A program made the position numbers and the translations under genes. A DNA stretch of 64,000 nucleotides from Tachypleus tridentatus (lineage: Eukaryota > Arthropoda > Merostomata > Xiphosura > Limulidae): NCBI RefSeq assembly GCF_004210375.1, contig NC_134834.1, forward strand, positions 40,142,264 through 40,206,263, read 5' to 3'. Position 1 is the stretch's first letter. Every line of letters starts with the position of its first letter. Under the pieces are notes generated by a model, which saw only the letters and a list, made by a program, of their open reading frames with translations, did not search any database and was not told the origin of the DNA. This document shows, piece after piece, positions 24,400 through 35,975 of the stretch.

Positions 24400-24900
24400 C
24401 TAGTATTCTGTCAGTGAGATTACTAGCGTAATCCATTGCACCGTGACTTCATCCAACTTGTCACTGGAAGACGCTACAGTTCAGCTGTAGTAGCTAGCTT
24501 AGGGTCATGGCTAGTAATTTTTTTGTTTAGTTCTGCCCAACAGTTCTCAATGGGTAATCTTATGACATCTTCTTAGTTGAGGTAATCCTGTAAAACATTC
24601 GCACTATGGGCAGTGACATTGCCATCCTGGAACACAAAGTTATTGCTAAATCCTGTCATGGCATATGGCAAAAATATCGGTCGAAGTGATACCCATAGGA
24701 TATGAAGAGCAAAGAGCAGTTTTTCCACCTTGATGAGTAGCTTCCCAATTATGTACTGCACCACTTCTTGTGTGTTTTCTTATCTGTTCTCCAGGCAAAC
24801 AACGATAACTAATTCTATCATCAGCATTATCAAATCAGAAACAGGGCATATCTGAAATGATGACATTTTGCCAGTGCTCTTACTGTAAAGTGGCATACTG
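24400..24900 (-). pseudogene. Tc1-like transposase relic next to repeat A
   Basis: Reverse-strand blocks: PYAMTGFSNNFVFQDGNVTA and HSANVLQDYLN (second catalytic Asp region; 24573-24690), followed leftwards by an IENCWAELNKKIT-like PIE-W block near 24520-24560. This is the better-preserved homologue of 2490-2920. No start codon or N-terminal domain is readable. Confidence 0.6.
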
Positions 24901-26663
24901 TCTTACCCGTGTAATATAGTGAAGATGGTGAATTCTGTTAATATAGATTTGCAGATACCTCTTGTAAAATAACCTTATTTGGTCAGTCTCCTATTCGCTG
25001 TTGTTCTGGATACCCTGGAACTTACGTATTTATGGCATTCCTGTCGAAAGGTACTGCAAGACTTCTTTCTACTCTGAAGTATTAACCTTATTAAAACACG
25101 ATCATTTCGGCAACATTTTTATCAGAATATAACGGTAGAATTTTCGGGAACAAAGTTTTCTCTACTCTCTCTCTATATATATATATCAGGAAGTGTTGTG
25201 ATTCGTAAGATGTAAAAATCAACAATTTCTGTACTATGTAAGTATCAGTGATGGTTCTACTATGTAAGATATAAAAAAATAGAATTGTGTTGCTATATAT
25301 GATGCAAATATCAGGAATTGTTATATTCTATAACATATTATGGTCGGGAACGTTTGTTCTATATATGATATATATATGGGTCCATGTAGAGATACATTGC
25401 AAACTAGTGGGTTACATTTTGTGTTTTTGCGGTTTTTATGAGCCTTTTTTTTGCAATTACAGATAATGGAAGCAATTTTTCATGTCCTCAGGTAACCTTT
25501 CGTTAATCATGAATTTGCGTAACTTCTGTTCGGAGGATAGGTATTCCAGCTTGTAGTAATAATAGCTCCTGGCCTTTATATCATATACAGTTCAGTATTT
25601 CCTAAGCTATACTTTACTCTTCTTATCACAATAGTTCCTGTACTTGTTTAATACTTTATTCAACTAAAAACTTTAGTTCATACAATACAATAGAATACGT
25701 TCTTTTACAGTTATTGTAGATACATTTATATGGTGTGTTTATCATTTTCCTTCTTTAACTGTAAACTTCATATTAATTCATTTAAGATCCGTCATTTTGG
25801 TGTGTTTTTTAATACCAATCAGTTATTCAAAATATATTTGATAGTGCCTTTGCAAGGTTCCTCTTTTTATGATGTGCGGTCACATATTTGTATTTAATAA
25901 TTAGAACTTTGAAACTTTATAAGCAAACAAATATAAACGGAAGATTTCTATCTGTTTTGTCGTTTACATTTTTATACGCATCTTTGTTGCTAGAGTAATA
26001 GTTTTCCATCCACAGTAGATGTTAGAAATTCACGTACATTTCTTACTTAAGCTAATCAAGGAATGAACTACATCCAACGTCATAATACAGGTGCTAGACC
26101 TGCTGGAACGTTACTGATGTGAGAACTGGTGTAGTAGTATTTGTCTGTATGGGACGAGGACTCTTCTATACGTCCTTTTCCAGGGTAGCCACAGAAAGAA
26201 ACCTTAGAAGCTAACACACTTCGTCCACCGGTAGGTATTCTTTGCTAAAACAAGGTGTCTTTTTAATGTTTAAAGTTCAGTGTTGTTATTTTGAATTATA
26301 AAACAAAGTGAGTAAAATTAAGGCACTATTATAATTAGGTAAAACGGGTAACATTTGTTAAAAATACTGTTTGGAAGATGATTTTTCTTTACGTTTTTTG
26401 TCGGACATCCTACTGTCAAACTATTTCATGAATCCAATAATCTCATAAAAAAAGCAAGTAGTTTTACAATCAATCAAATCTGTTTCATGTACTTTTATAA
26501 AATATTTAAAAATTTTATTTGACTGAATTAATTTCGATTTGCAAAATAACCAATGCTACAAAGCTTTATAAGTCCTTTAAAAAATCTCACTACTATTAAC
26601 GATGATTTTAGTTTGTCTCTATAATAGATTCAAGTATTTTAGCCACATGACGAGGCCAAAATC
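24901..26663. other. AT-rich DNA, nothing recognised
   Basis: Short TA and CT microsatellite patches (for example 25160-25187). No ORF or repeat family is supported. Confidence 0.4.
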
Positions 26664-26765
26664 CCCTGTAGTTCAGCTTAGAGCTTGTATCGCTAATATA
26701 TCGTGTTTCGATACCCGCTGCGGGCGCAGCACAAATAGTTCATTATGTATTATACATATATACTT
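26664..26765 (+). mobile_element. tRNA-derived short SINE (family 2), degraded
   Basis: CCTGTAGTTCAGCTTAGAGC (A-box side), TTTCGATACCCGCTGCGGGC (B box), then GCACAAATAGTTCATTATG body. Same subfamily as 15315-15410. Confidence 0.5.
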
Positions 26766-27678
26766 GATATAAAAACGAAAAATGCAAAATAATCTTCATG
26801 ATTGTAAAGATATATAATGATAATTAAAATTATTATTAAAAGTAACTTTAAAACCGAGTTAGGTACTGCTTAGTAGACACCCAGTTTATCAGAACACGTT
26901 CACCAATACGTTTTATATATTAATTGAATATAATTATTTTGTGTTTATTATCTAGACAATTCATATGTAATTAAACTTTTTCAATACATACATGTTATCA
27001 AATAAAGGTTAAAAACATGTACTTTTAGGCAAGTCCTTTAGAAATAATTTAAAATACTCTACATTTCTGTAGAGGTAGTTGCGAAAACTTATTTCGTCCC
27101 TGCTGTACAATTCCTTAATAAATAAAAAAAAGTTGGCAAACATAGTTATGAGGCATTTGATTAATTTCTCAATAATAGGATACTTGCCAAATATTTACTG
27201 TGTGCCAAAATTAAATACAGTAAAATAATGGAATTAAACCACAGTTGAGCTTTCTTTAGAAACTGTTTATGTATATATATACATTGATAAAAAAGTGAGA
27301 CAATATTTTGTGTTACATGGGGTAAACCGAAGAGTTTTTAGTATAACGAGAGATAATGTAGAAGTAAAAATACAATATCGATGGCAAAAGTCCTAAAATA
27401 AAACATTATTGTGATCATTTATGGAAAAAGAGAATAAATGTTTAAATTAGAAATTATTTCGATAATACTTAAGAGTTTTAAAAACGAGAGGAAATTTAGA
27501 TTCGTATAGAAAATAATTGATTTTGCTTTTTCATTGATTAATTCTCTTTTCTATTCCTTATATTCATAAGAAAAACATTCTGCTTAAAAAGTTGCTGGTA
27601 AAGGAAGAATGTAGCCAAAAGCCAAATGCCTCTTCATAAAATTGAATTCAATACAGAAATAAACCAGATCCATCTGTA
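26766..27678. other. AT-rich DNA, nothing recognised
   Basis: No coding or repeat signal beyond A/T-rich simple sequence. Confidence 0.4.
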
Positions 27679-27691
27679 TCCATTTACTATA

Positions 27692-27969
27692 CGGCCCGGC
27701 ATGGCCAAGCTTATTAAGGCGTGCGACTCGTAATCTGAGGGTCGCAGGTTCGCATCACCGTCGCGCCAAACATGCTCGCCCTTTCAGCCGTGGGGGCGTT
27801 ATAATGTGACGGTCAATCACACTATTCGTTAGTAAAAGAGTAGCCTAAGAGTTGGCGGTGGGTGGTGGTGACTAGCCTTCCCTCTAGTCTTACACTGCTA
27901 AATTAGGGACGGCTAGCACAGATAGCCCTCGAGTAGCTTTGTGCGAAATTCAAAAAACAAACAGACAAA
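27692..27969 (+). mobile_element. tRNA-derived SINE (family 1), full length
   Basis: Target duplication CCATTTACTATAC (27679-27691) / CCATTTACTGTAC (27970-27982). Head: CGGCCCGGCATGGCCAAGC with A box, GGTCGCAGGTTCGCATC with B box. Body: CCCTTTCAGCCGTGGGGGCG, GGTGGTGACTAGCC. Tail AAAAACAAACAGACAAAC. Confidence 0.9.
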
Positions 27970-28142
27970 CCATTTACTGTACAAAAACACCGCTGCTACG
28001 AGTTGGTGGGGCCAGGGATTTTTTAACCTACGACGTTACTAAGACAAAGATCTAACTCAGTGGTGTCAAGAAAACCCACTTGTAGAGAAAAATATTTGTA
28101 AAAACGGCTCGTTTGTGTTGAGAAAATATTTTACGTAGAGGA

Positions 28143-28184
28143 GCGAACAACGTTTCGACCTTCTTTGGTCATCGTCAGGTTCAC
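28143..28184 (-). ncRNA. Hammerhead-ribozyme-like core (28-kb copy)
   Basis: On the minus strand: GTGAAC (stem I), CTGACGA (conserved core), an extra T, GACC-AAAGAA-GGTC (stem II), GAAAC, GTT (GUH cleavage-site position), GTTCGC (stem I, six pairs with GTGAAC counting one G-U). The extra base before stem II departs from the canonical fold, so activity is uncertain. Confidence 0.5.
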
Positions 28185-28315
28185 AAAGAAAGAAAGAGGT
28201 AACTGACCGGAAGCTGACCACATGCTTGAAAGGGGTTGTGTAACTGAGTGTCGGAATGTAGAGGGCGGTGTTAGATGTTTGAATATATAATTTTATATTA
28301 TTTATTTTATTGTTT

Positions 28316-28450
28316 TTAATATAGGTATAAAGGTGTTCCTATGTATTGGTTTATTTTGGGCTTGAGTTGTTGTATAAGTAAGGCTTCTTTAATTTTGCGT
28401 TTGTTTATGTTTGTTTCTTTTTTTAGTATTTGGGTGTTTTTATAGTTATG
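28316..28450 (-). pseudogene. C-terminus of Penelope-like GIY-YIG endonuclease
   Basis: The reverse-strand frame gives HNYKNTQILKKETNINKRKI, KEALLIQQLKPKINQYIGT and LYLY before a stop at 28316-28318. This is the signature end of the GIY-YIG endonuclease of Penelope-like retroelements (the 'R-I-EAL-I-----P-IN---G' block), where the 'KE-L' glutamate is the conserved one. Upstream the frame is shifted, but HCKSNKHNI at about 28455-28480 fits the preceding 'H' block. The reverse transcriptase is absent. Confidence 0.65.
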
Positions 28451-28500
28451 TTGTGTTTATTTGATTTGCAGTGTCTATTTTGTACTTTGATCTTTTTTTC

Positions 28501-29085
28501 GAGAAAGTGAGTAAAATATTTTATCGATTATAATGTACATTCTTCCAAAAGCATAACAGATTGTGATAAATATAGCTTATTTTCATAATTCTTTGTTTGG
28601 GAGAGGCTACTTTTTCTGCGAAACGTCTACATTATCCGAACTACGTAATACTTTTAGCTTTGATTTCATGTAATTTAGTTACTTAATTTAGATGAAAAAA
28701 AGAAGTGACAAATTTTCAATTAAAAAAGAAGCACATATGAGCTACTTTTTGTCTTTTCTGAAAAATATTAATTCTACCTCACCAGCAAAAGTAATTCAAG
28801 TTTTTATTTTATAATTAAAGACATAATAATAAATCTGAGGGTTTTATTAACTAAAAATAGCATTCTAGATAAGGCAACGAGTAACGTCACATCATTTGCG
28901 TAACATGCAAGTGGACTTTTATCATTAATGATTTAGGTGGTTTAAAGAAAATAGCGATAAGATAAACTGCTCTTACAATATGATTGTTGTAAGTTAACTG
29001 AAGGTTATTTTATTTGTGTTTCATGTAGCTCAGGATCGTTATCTTTTCCAAATTTTGCTGGTCACGTGACCAAATTGCAACCGAA
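28501..29085. promoter_or_regulatory. Upstream region of the prominin-like exon
   Basis: AT-rich; if 29086 is the first coding exon, its promoter and 5' UTR should be here. No defined element is visible. Confidence 0.25.
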
Positions 29086-29299
29086 ATGGTGATTTTTCTA
29101 TGTTTAATTGTTGCTTTGCTGGATCCTTGTTCTTCTCTCGGGAATATAAATAACACGTGTGTGGGAGACGAGGGACTTCCTTCCTTTAAATCCTACCAGC
29201 TAGACATTTCAGAGAACAATGACCAAAAAGATATGAAAGGATGGTTCAACATGGTGAACAAGTTCATTAGGGCTGTCCAACCAAGTGACGAACTTCTGG
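29086..29299 (+). CDS. Prominin-like membrane glycoprotein, first coding exon (partial gene)
   Basis: The ATG at 29086 opens 71 codons. MVIFLCLIVALLDPCSSLG is a convincing signal peptide; NNTC supplies an N-glycosylation sequon; then MKGWFNMVNKFIRAVQPSDELL. The last block resembles the prominin extracellular N-terminus, where 'G-----V--F---VQP-D' precedes the first transmembrane helix. The exon ends in phase 1 at a GTAAG donor (29300). A compatible phase-1 acceptor starts the exon at 57058, giving a junction reading LLDSFIDYATTKEF. Prominins are five-pass proteins of membrane protrusions; the transmembrane parts are not in the window. The family call rests on one short block. Confidence 0.5.
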
Positions 29300-29365
29300 G
29301 TAAGAAGGTTTTGATTTTGATTTTTCAGTAGGATCATAAGGATTCGTTTTTTATATATTTATACA

Positions 29366-29570
29366 TTCTAATAAACAGAAACAAGTCTAAACAACAAAAA
29401 GACTGCCAAACTGAAAAATCCCCAAGGTACAGGCTGTAATGTGAGATATAAAATGTACCTGTGACTGTGAAGTAGGACCCACATTTCGGATACACCGCCT
29501 ATCAGTCTTAACCTCTGTTCACTAGTTTTACATAAAGAAATTCATAAATAATAATAATAATAAAAGTAAG
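29366..29570 (+). repeat. Left direct repeat of a reverse-transcriptase element
   Basis: Aligns with 31862-32085: shared CAGGCTGTAATGTGAGATAT / CAGACTATAATGTGGGATAT, GACTGTGAAGTAGGACCCAC / GACTGCGGAAGTACAACCCA, CTTAACCTCTGTTCACTAG / CTTAACCTACGTTCACTTG, and a shared (AAT)n end. Confidence 0.65.
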
Positions 29571-31861
29571 AAAATAAGGGATAAAAATAAATTAGAATGG
29601 GCTATTTTTTCACAATTTTATAGTAATTTACAAAATATTTTTATACTAGTGTTAGTGCACGTAAATTATTATTCAAAAAGTTTCATCAACTTAATCTTAC
29701 TAAAATTAAGAGCTTTTATTTTAAAAAATGTTTTCGAAATGATCATGCAAAGCACTTACTTTCAGACGTTATAAAATATCATTTAAAAATGAATGATTTA
29801 TCAATTTTATTTAAAAATCAGAAACTACAAATTAAAACTTCATATTTGATAATTAATTTTAAACATAAAGTATTCAATGACTTACAGATTTCCAGAATTA
29901 TTCATCAATCTATAAAAATAGTTAAAAATACGAAATTCCAATCGGTTTACTATTATACAATTATAAAAGTTTTTAAACACTAATTTAAATGTAAATAAAG
30001 TTAATACCTTACCTTGTGAGTGTGAAAACAGTTTATTTATTGATACGTTTAAATAACCATATTATTACTGGTAACTTGAAAAATATAAAAAGATAAATGA
30101 TTATGTGAAATACTTAAAAAAGAATCTAAATACAGAATTGCCACAGAGCGTAATAAGCAATATATTCTAAAATCTATTTAAAACAATACTGATGAATATA
30201 TTTTAAAACTTAACTATACTACCTTTTATCCACCTAGCTGTTTATTAAAATGAAAGTTTTATTTGTGGGTTTGGGAGTTTTTGTTATAACAAAACCACAT
30301 CGGGATATCTGCTGTGTCCACCGAGGAACTTTTATATATTAAAAAAAAGTTTATATTATCCCATATAAAATTAAAGAAATATCGCATAGGTTTGTCTTTC
30401 CATCGGTTGAAAAATAAGATTCAAGAATTACATGAAAAATATGTTATAGTTTCCATTTATAAAGCAAACTGTAATTTTGGTATCATTTGTAAAACGTTTT
30501 ATGCATTAATTATGAAAAAAAGGAAATCAACAGTATGCAAACATTTAAGCTTATTTACCGATCTAAAGATACAGTAATTAATAATTTTATTAAAGCTTAA
30601 AAAAACTTTATGCTAAACCAGATTCGTTTGTAGATTTACCTTTTCTATATGCTCATATTACTAAACTCCATAAATATTCGATTAAATTTAGATATATTTC
30701 TATTTCAATAAAAACAATTACTAAACAACTGGATAGTGTATTAAATAAGTTACTTAATATTTTATTTGATAAATTTTAAAATATAAGTGTTAATAATAAC
30801 AAACACAAATCTTGGATAATAAAAATAATCAATCCATTTTAGAATATCCAAGAAACTGTGAACAAATAAAAAAGTATTCAAGCATTTGATTTTACTACAC
30901 TGTACATCACAATTTTATTAAAAGAATTAATATTTGTTTTGAATTCATTAATACAACAGTCTTTTTATTCTTTCATAGTACTAAAAGAAAGAAAAATTAG
31001 CTCCGAAAACATAAAGACATACTAAGTTTCTGCATTTATAATAATTATATATATTTCAATAACCAGGTAATTAAACAAGTAATAGAAGTTTCACTGAGAA
31101 CTAGCTATTCTGCTTGTATTGCAAGTTTATACCTTTATTTTTATGAGAATGGATTTATTGAGAATTACATAAACCTGGACATTTTTGCTTTAACTTACAG
31201 GTATATAGATGATTTAATTAGTATAAATAATCATGAGATGAATAATGTTATTAATACTACTTATATGGTAAAATTTGAAAATTAAAATACTTTAACTTCT
31301 GATGTAGAAGTACATTATTTATATTTAGAAATTAAAATAATTGATAATGATATCAATCTGAATATTTTTGATAAAAGAAAATATTTGGCTTTAGAATATA
31401 TGGATCATCGTCTTTTAATAGTAATATATCATACTCTTCGGTTATAAGCATTATAACTTCACAATTATTCAACGTAAGCTCAAGTTTTCACGGATTAATA
31501 GAATACGAAATAAACTATATTTCTACGAAATTGTTTCTGTTGTACGTAATTTCATTTGTATGATTGATCGTTTTTTATTACGTTGTTTTCTATCAGTTTT
31601 AGTTTCGATATTATCCAAGAAACAAACATATTTTTCTGGCTTGAATATGCCATTTTTATATGAAAGTCAGATATAACTGATTTTACATTTAGAAATCCCT
31701 CAGTGTACATATGAAAGCTAAAATAGCACATAAGTTACAGTAAGTGGCACCTTCTAGATTTAGTATTTAGTTTTCCTCAACAGTCAAGTAATATAATAAA
31801 AATCAATAGGAGGGGCTTCGTTAAAAAGAGCAACTCCAAACCTCTGAATAATAACATTTTC
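29571..31861 (+). mobile_element. Decayed reverse-transcriptase element between direct repeats
   Basis: The forward strand shows pieces of one protein: LHEKYVIV followed by KANCNFGIICKTFYALIMKK (30428-30520), which is the 'I-EKY--VP-DKA---I-ICK-(Y/F)Y' block; then, around 31085-31230, SYSACIASLYLYFYENGFIE and TYRYIDDLISINN, where YIDD would be the catalytic motif; then SDVEVHYLYLEIKIIDN and FDKRKYLALEY (31300-31410). I recognise this as a multi-copy animal RT family but cannot place it firmly among Penelope-like or other RTs. Extremely AT-rich, many stops. Confidence 0.55.
30255..30332 (-). mobile_element. tRNA-derived short SINE (family 2) fragment
   Basis: GTTTTTGTTATAACAAAACC, CCACATCGGGATATCTGCTG, TGTCCACCGAGGAAC: the body and start of the head in reverse, truncated at the B box. 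It is nested in the RT relic. Confidence 0.55.
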
Positions 31862-32085
31862 TAATAAATAAAAATAAGCCTAAAAAATCAGAAACGCTTC
31901 ACAACTTAAAACAATTCCCACGCCACAGACTATAATGTGGGATATAACATGTACCCTAGGTTTTGGAGGTGACTGCGGAAGTACAACCCATATTGCTGTG
32001 TGGATGCACCGTCTGTCATTCTTAACCTACGTTCACTTGTCCCACATCAGGAGATTCATACATAATAATAATAATAATAAATAAG
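31862..32085 (+). repeat. Right direct repeat of the reverse-transcriptase element
   Basis: Partner of 29366-29570, ~2.5 kb away in the same orientation, ending in (AAT)n at 32061-32081. It looks somewhat longer and less worn than the left copy. Confidence 0.65.
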
Positions 32086-33962
32086 TAATAAAATAATTAA
32101 AATAAATAGAAATTATAAAAGTAGGAGAGCGATATGTGGGTACTCAAGCCCATAACGTCTCACATCTATATCACTTTTCGTTGCCTGCAAACAGTTATGG
32201 AAAGGTGACTGCTCTCCAGAATAATAATAATAAGGTACTACCACTTGAGGGTAAGTAAAATAACTTCACCTCCTAGAGTTAGCATTACAGGCCTCAACCA
32301 GTTATCTCAACAAACTAGTATACTCTTAACCATCACTCATTCAAGTCCACTGTAATTACCAGTCTTCAAACTCTAAAGAAACCTTTATATGCGATAAAGT
32401 GTTCATCCGCATAAAAGTAGTTACAAGTTATTTAAATGACCTTATTAACAACTAAAAACAGTTATAAGAAGCTTTCAGTGAAACTTCCTTAATTTTTACT
32501 TTTTTATATTTATTTAATACATTATTATATTTATCACAAAATATTTTAATAATTTTAGTTAAAGTTTCCTTATTAAATCCATTAAATATTCATTTTTTTG
32601 CATCAATAATTCAACATTAATAATACAATTCTGGTAATTAAAAGTCTTAGTTTTTTTACCTCAAAAATTTTTCGTAAGCAGGTACAGCTTACTTGTTAAC
32701 AAGTGACTTTATTTCTGTGTAACCAACGAAAGCTATTATTTATGAAAAAAAACAAACTGAGGTTATGTAACGTATCAAATACCAACATTAATTTCTTCTC
32801 TTTCCCATTTCCTTTATTACTCTTTCTTGATCTTTCCAAATTTTAGCTGCAACTCACTGTTATAGGCCTTAAAAGATGTGGCTTAGTGTCGATTGGTAAC
32901 ATTTCTCAGGGTGGTATGGCGTTCATTTATAAGGTATTTTAAAACATTTTAGAAAATTTTGTATTTGATATGTGACATATCTGAAATAATATACGTGTTG
33001 ATCATATTATTACGGAAGAATGATATATAATTTTCTGAACCTATACTTGGCTTCTTCTGTGGAACCACTCGCTCTGTAAAAGTTCTATATTTGTGTTATT
33101 CGGGAATAATTAGATTCATTTAACGTAAGGCTATACTAAAATATATTAACAGAAGGAATATTAATAACCTTGAGCAGATACTTTAAAATCACGTTCCTTT
33201 GAGTGTATTTTCAATTTAAACTTCTGCACGATGTTGCTTTTTCCTTTCATTGGTGATTTTTGCTATAGCTTAATGTTTAAAACCATTTAATAAAAGATTA
33301 TAAGCTACAATTTTGTTAATTTCAAAATACGATACAATAAAACAAAGATCTGTATAATTCACTATTATTTTTATTATATGGATATGTTGCAGTTGAATAC
33401 TGTACAACACTCGTTTTGATGTGAGGGTAAACATTTATATTGATTTACTTTTTACAAATAAAATATTAATTGGAATTCGCAGTAAGTTTTTGTCTAACAC
33501 GTTAATGTTCATTGGTAAATTCATAAAGGTTAGTGTATAAAGGTATAAAAGTTTCGATTTTAAAATAACCTTAACTTTTGAGAAGAAACAATCTTTCTTA
33601 AATAACCATCAGTAAGTTCTGACCGAATGTGAGCTATCTTACAGATTAGGAAGTAAGTTATAAATAACTGAAGATAAGTTTGCATATTTGGAACAGCTTG
33701 GTCGCTAAAAAAAACAAAACAAACTAAATAAGATAGAGATGAAAATGGACATATCACTGGATCCAGCTAATTATTACATAGCAAACTAAATCTCTAGTCT
33801 TTAATCGGAAAATAAACTCCTTACATAGCTTTTTTATTTACAGTTAAATGATTTTTCTAACACTTGTTTTTACGTATTTATAAGAAGGCATACGTGGATT
33901 ACTGTCTTATAGAGTGTATTCTAAAGCTTCATAAATTTTGTGTAGAATAATAAAATGGGTAG
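32086..33962. other. AT-rich DNA, nothing recognised
   Basis: No ORF with domain logic and no repeat family match within the window. (AAT)n patches at 32221-32233. Confidence 0.4.
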
Positions 33963-35413
33963 TCAAGCTAGAACTAAATAGTCGCTAGGCCTGTTTAAGA
34001 AAAATGATGATGAACGACAATAAGAAATCTCGATTTTGGCTATTCGCCGGTTTTCGACTTTGGGACGCTCTGGATAGCTGATAAGCGGCATATACACCAA
34101 AAATAACCACCAAACGTTAGAATGGTACGGAAGTACCTCGAATCCAGATCCCATTTCATTACACAGCTCTTTGAAGACGCGGTGCTTCAGTGCACTATTT
34201 CGCACAAAGTTCACACATTCCACTAGAATTTTTAATACTTCTGCCAGTTTTGAAGGCAAGGTTTTTTTGCCAATGCATGCCTGTGCAGAACACAGTGCGT
34301 TACAATGATGTGTGGTGCATCGGCTTTCACCAGCACACCAAAACCAGAGTTTCGTCCCAGCATGACTGGAGCTCCGTTCAAACAAACTGCAGAAACCATA
34401 TCCCACGAAAGATCGTTGTCTCTGAAGAAGTCATCCACAAGTTTTTTCACGTCGGCTGCCTTAGTTGTTGTTGTAAGAGGCTTACAAAATAAAAAATCTT
34501 CTTCTATCTCGTCGTTCTTTACATAGCACACAAATACAACAAGCTGGCTTAGACTGGAAACGTCGGTGGTCTCGTCGAGTTGAAGGCTGAATTTTCCTGG
34601 GCTTGAAATCAGATCTGCAACTACTTGAGCCAAGATGTCATCACTCATGTCATCTATTCTGCTGCTGATGGTGTCATTTGAAAGAGGAATTTGGGATAAC
34701 TTATTTTCAGCAGCTTTTCCCAGCATGATATTCGCCATCTTCAACGCAGCTGGTTTTACGAGTGCTTCACCAATGGTGTGTGGTTTGCCCTGCTTTGCGA
34801 TCAAGTACGCAACTTCGTACGATGCTGTGAGGATCGGTTTGTCGATAGGTACAAAGCTGAGAACAGACAAAGTAGCCTTTTCATAGAACCTGGCTCTCTT
34901 TACCTTGAATTCAGCAAGCGTTGTGTTCTTGTATTTCCCATCTCCATGCAGCTTAAGGGAGTGTTCTCTTAGTTTTACCGGTGCTAGACTAGAATTGCTC
35001 AACTTAGCATTGCAAGTCATGCATTGAGGAGGCTGACTCCCATCATATTCCGTTATACACGTGAATCCATATTGTACGTATTCGTCCGACCGCTTTCTGT
35101 TTTTGCTCGACATAGTTAGTATGAATAGATTGAAAGATTAGGGAAAAAAATCACAAATGACTCACGATTACTACAGTCACAAGTTGACTGCTAAGCGCAC
35201 GAAGTTCCCTGCAGCTCATATATTAAGGCCATGTGATGTGGCGTGATCAGCCACAGCCAATGATGGTCAAGTGGAGCATGACGTCACGAATCATACCAGT
35301 GGGATGAACGGAACGGACACACACACAGTGTGTGTGTCTTGACCTCCAACGAACTCCTGAGACTGACTCGCCGAACCCCTGGGGTTCGATTGAACCCAGG
35401 TTAAGAACCACTG
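33963..35413 (-). mobile_element. hAT transposon, 3'-deleted
   Basis: The right edge is a hAT-type terminus: TTAAGAACCACTG at 35401-35413 (reverse complement CAGTGGTTCTTAA), with GGGGTTCG repeats just inside. The left terminal repeat is missing: sequence homologous to the transposase stops near 34080. The remainder to 33963 shows no match. Confidence 0.75.
34080..35113 (-). pseudogene. hAT transposase, ZBED/SCAND3-like, truncated
   Basis: Starts at 35113 with MSSKNRKRSDEYVQYGFTCI. Residues 1-70 form a BED-type zinc finger (C-x2-C in PPQCMTCNAKLSN, then H-x4-H in LREHSLKLH). The RNase-H-like catalytic fold follows, with DETTDVSSLSQL (first catalytic Asp region, residue ~183) and AVCLNGAPVMLGRNSGFG (second Asp-equivalent segment; the usual 'TDGA' Asp reads N here). 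The (C/D)-x2-H motif region is THCVLHRHALA. A frameshift near 34260 moves the reading into SKLAEVLKILVECVNFVRNS, then a block ending about 34080. The hAT dimerisation domain and last Glu are absent. The long open frame (293 codons) suggests recent arrival. Confidence 0.8.
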
Positions 35414-35810
35414 TTCTAGATTCTGTTGCTGATACATTTGGTTAGTATGTTAGTCTATATTGCACAATGTGATAGGTGGGTAATCTTTTAGATTTTCTTT
35501 TTCTCTTTTATAATGCAATGTGATTATTTCAATTTTCTTTGAAAATAGTAAATTGTCTTCATTCAAACACTGTTTTAACATGTGTACAATTTATCTGTAT
35601 TATTTACTTGCATTTTTTAAATATAATGCATCCTGCAGTATGTCAGAATCTGATGAGTTGTTCATGTTTATACCTTTTTATTTACCTCCCAACATTCTTA
35701 ATTCATGAGGGCTCCTGTTATGCTGTTTCTATGTTTAACTTAACTATCTTATATGTTGTGTTATATTGTCCCATTTGTTTATGTTTACAGGTTTCTGGAA
35801 AAATAATTTA
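35414..35810. other. T-rich DNA, no confident feature
   Basis: The reverse strand reads a suggestive NNSSDSDILQDALYLKNASK near 35590-35660 but stops interrupt it, so I make no call. Confidence 0.3.
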
Positions 35811-35975
35811 GTTTGTTAGTTTTTGTATTTTGCGCAAAGTTCCACGAGGACTATCAGAGCTAGCCGTCTCTAATTTAGCAGTGTAAGACAAGAGGGAAGG
35901 CAGCTAGTCATCACCACCCACCAAATAGTGGGATTTACCGTCATATTACAACACCCCTAGGCTGATAGGACGATA
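35811..35975 (-). mobile_element. tRNA-derived SINE (family 1), head-truncated
   Basis: Tail and body present (TTTGCGCAAAGTTCCACGAG, GTGTAAGACAAGAGGGAAGG, CACCCCTAGGCTGATAGGAC). The tRNA-like head on the right is missing, and ~20 bases are deleted at CACCCACCAAATAGTGG. Confidence 0.8.

Larger units (their letters stand above)
28040..28500 (-). mobile_element. Penelope-like element, 3' part
   Basis: In reverse orientation, from right to left: the end of a GIY-YIG endonuclease frame (28316-28450), a ~150-base 3' UTR (CATCTAACACCGCCCTCTAC, GTCAGCTTCCGGTCAGTTAC), a 42-nt hammerhead-like core (28143-28184), then the terminal segment GAGCCGTTTTTACAAATA and CTACAAGTGGGTTTTCTTG. This copy shows that the palindromic elements elsewhere in the window derive from Penelope-like termini. 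Confidence 0.7.
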
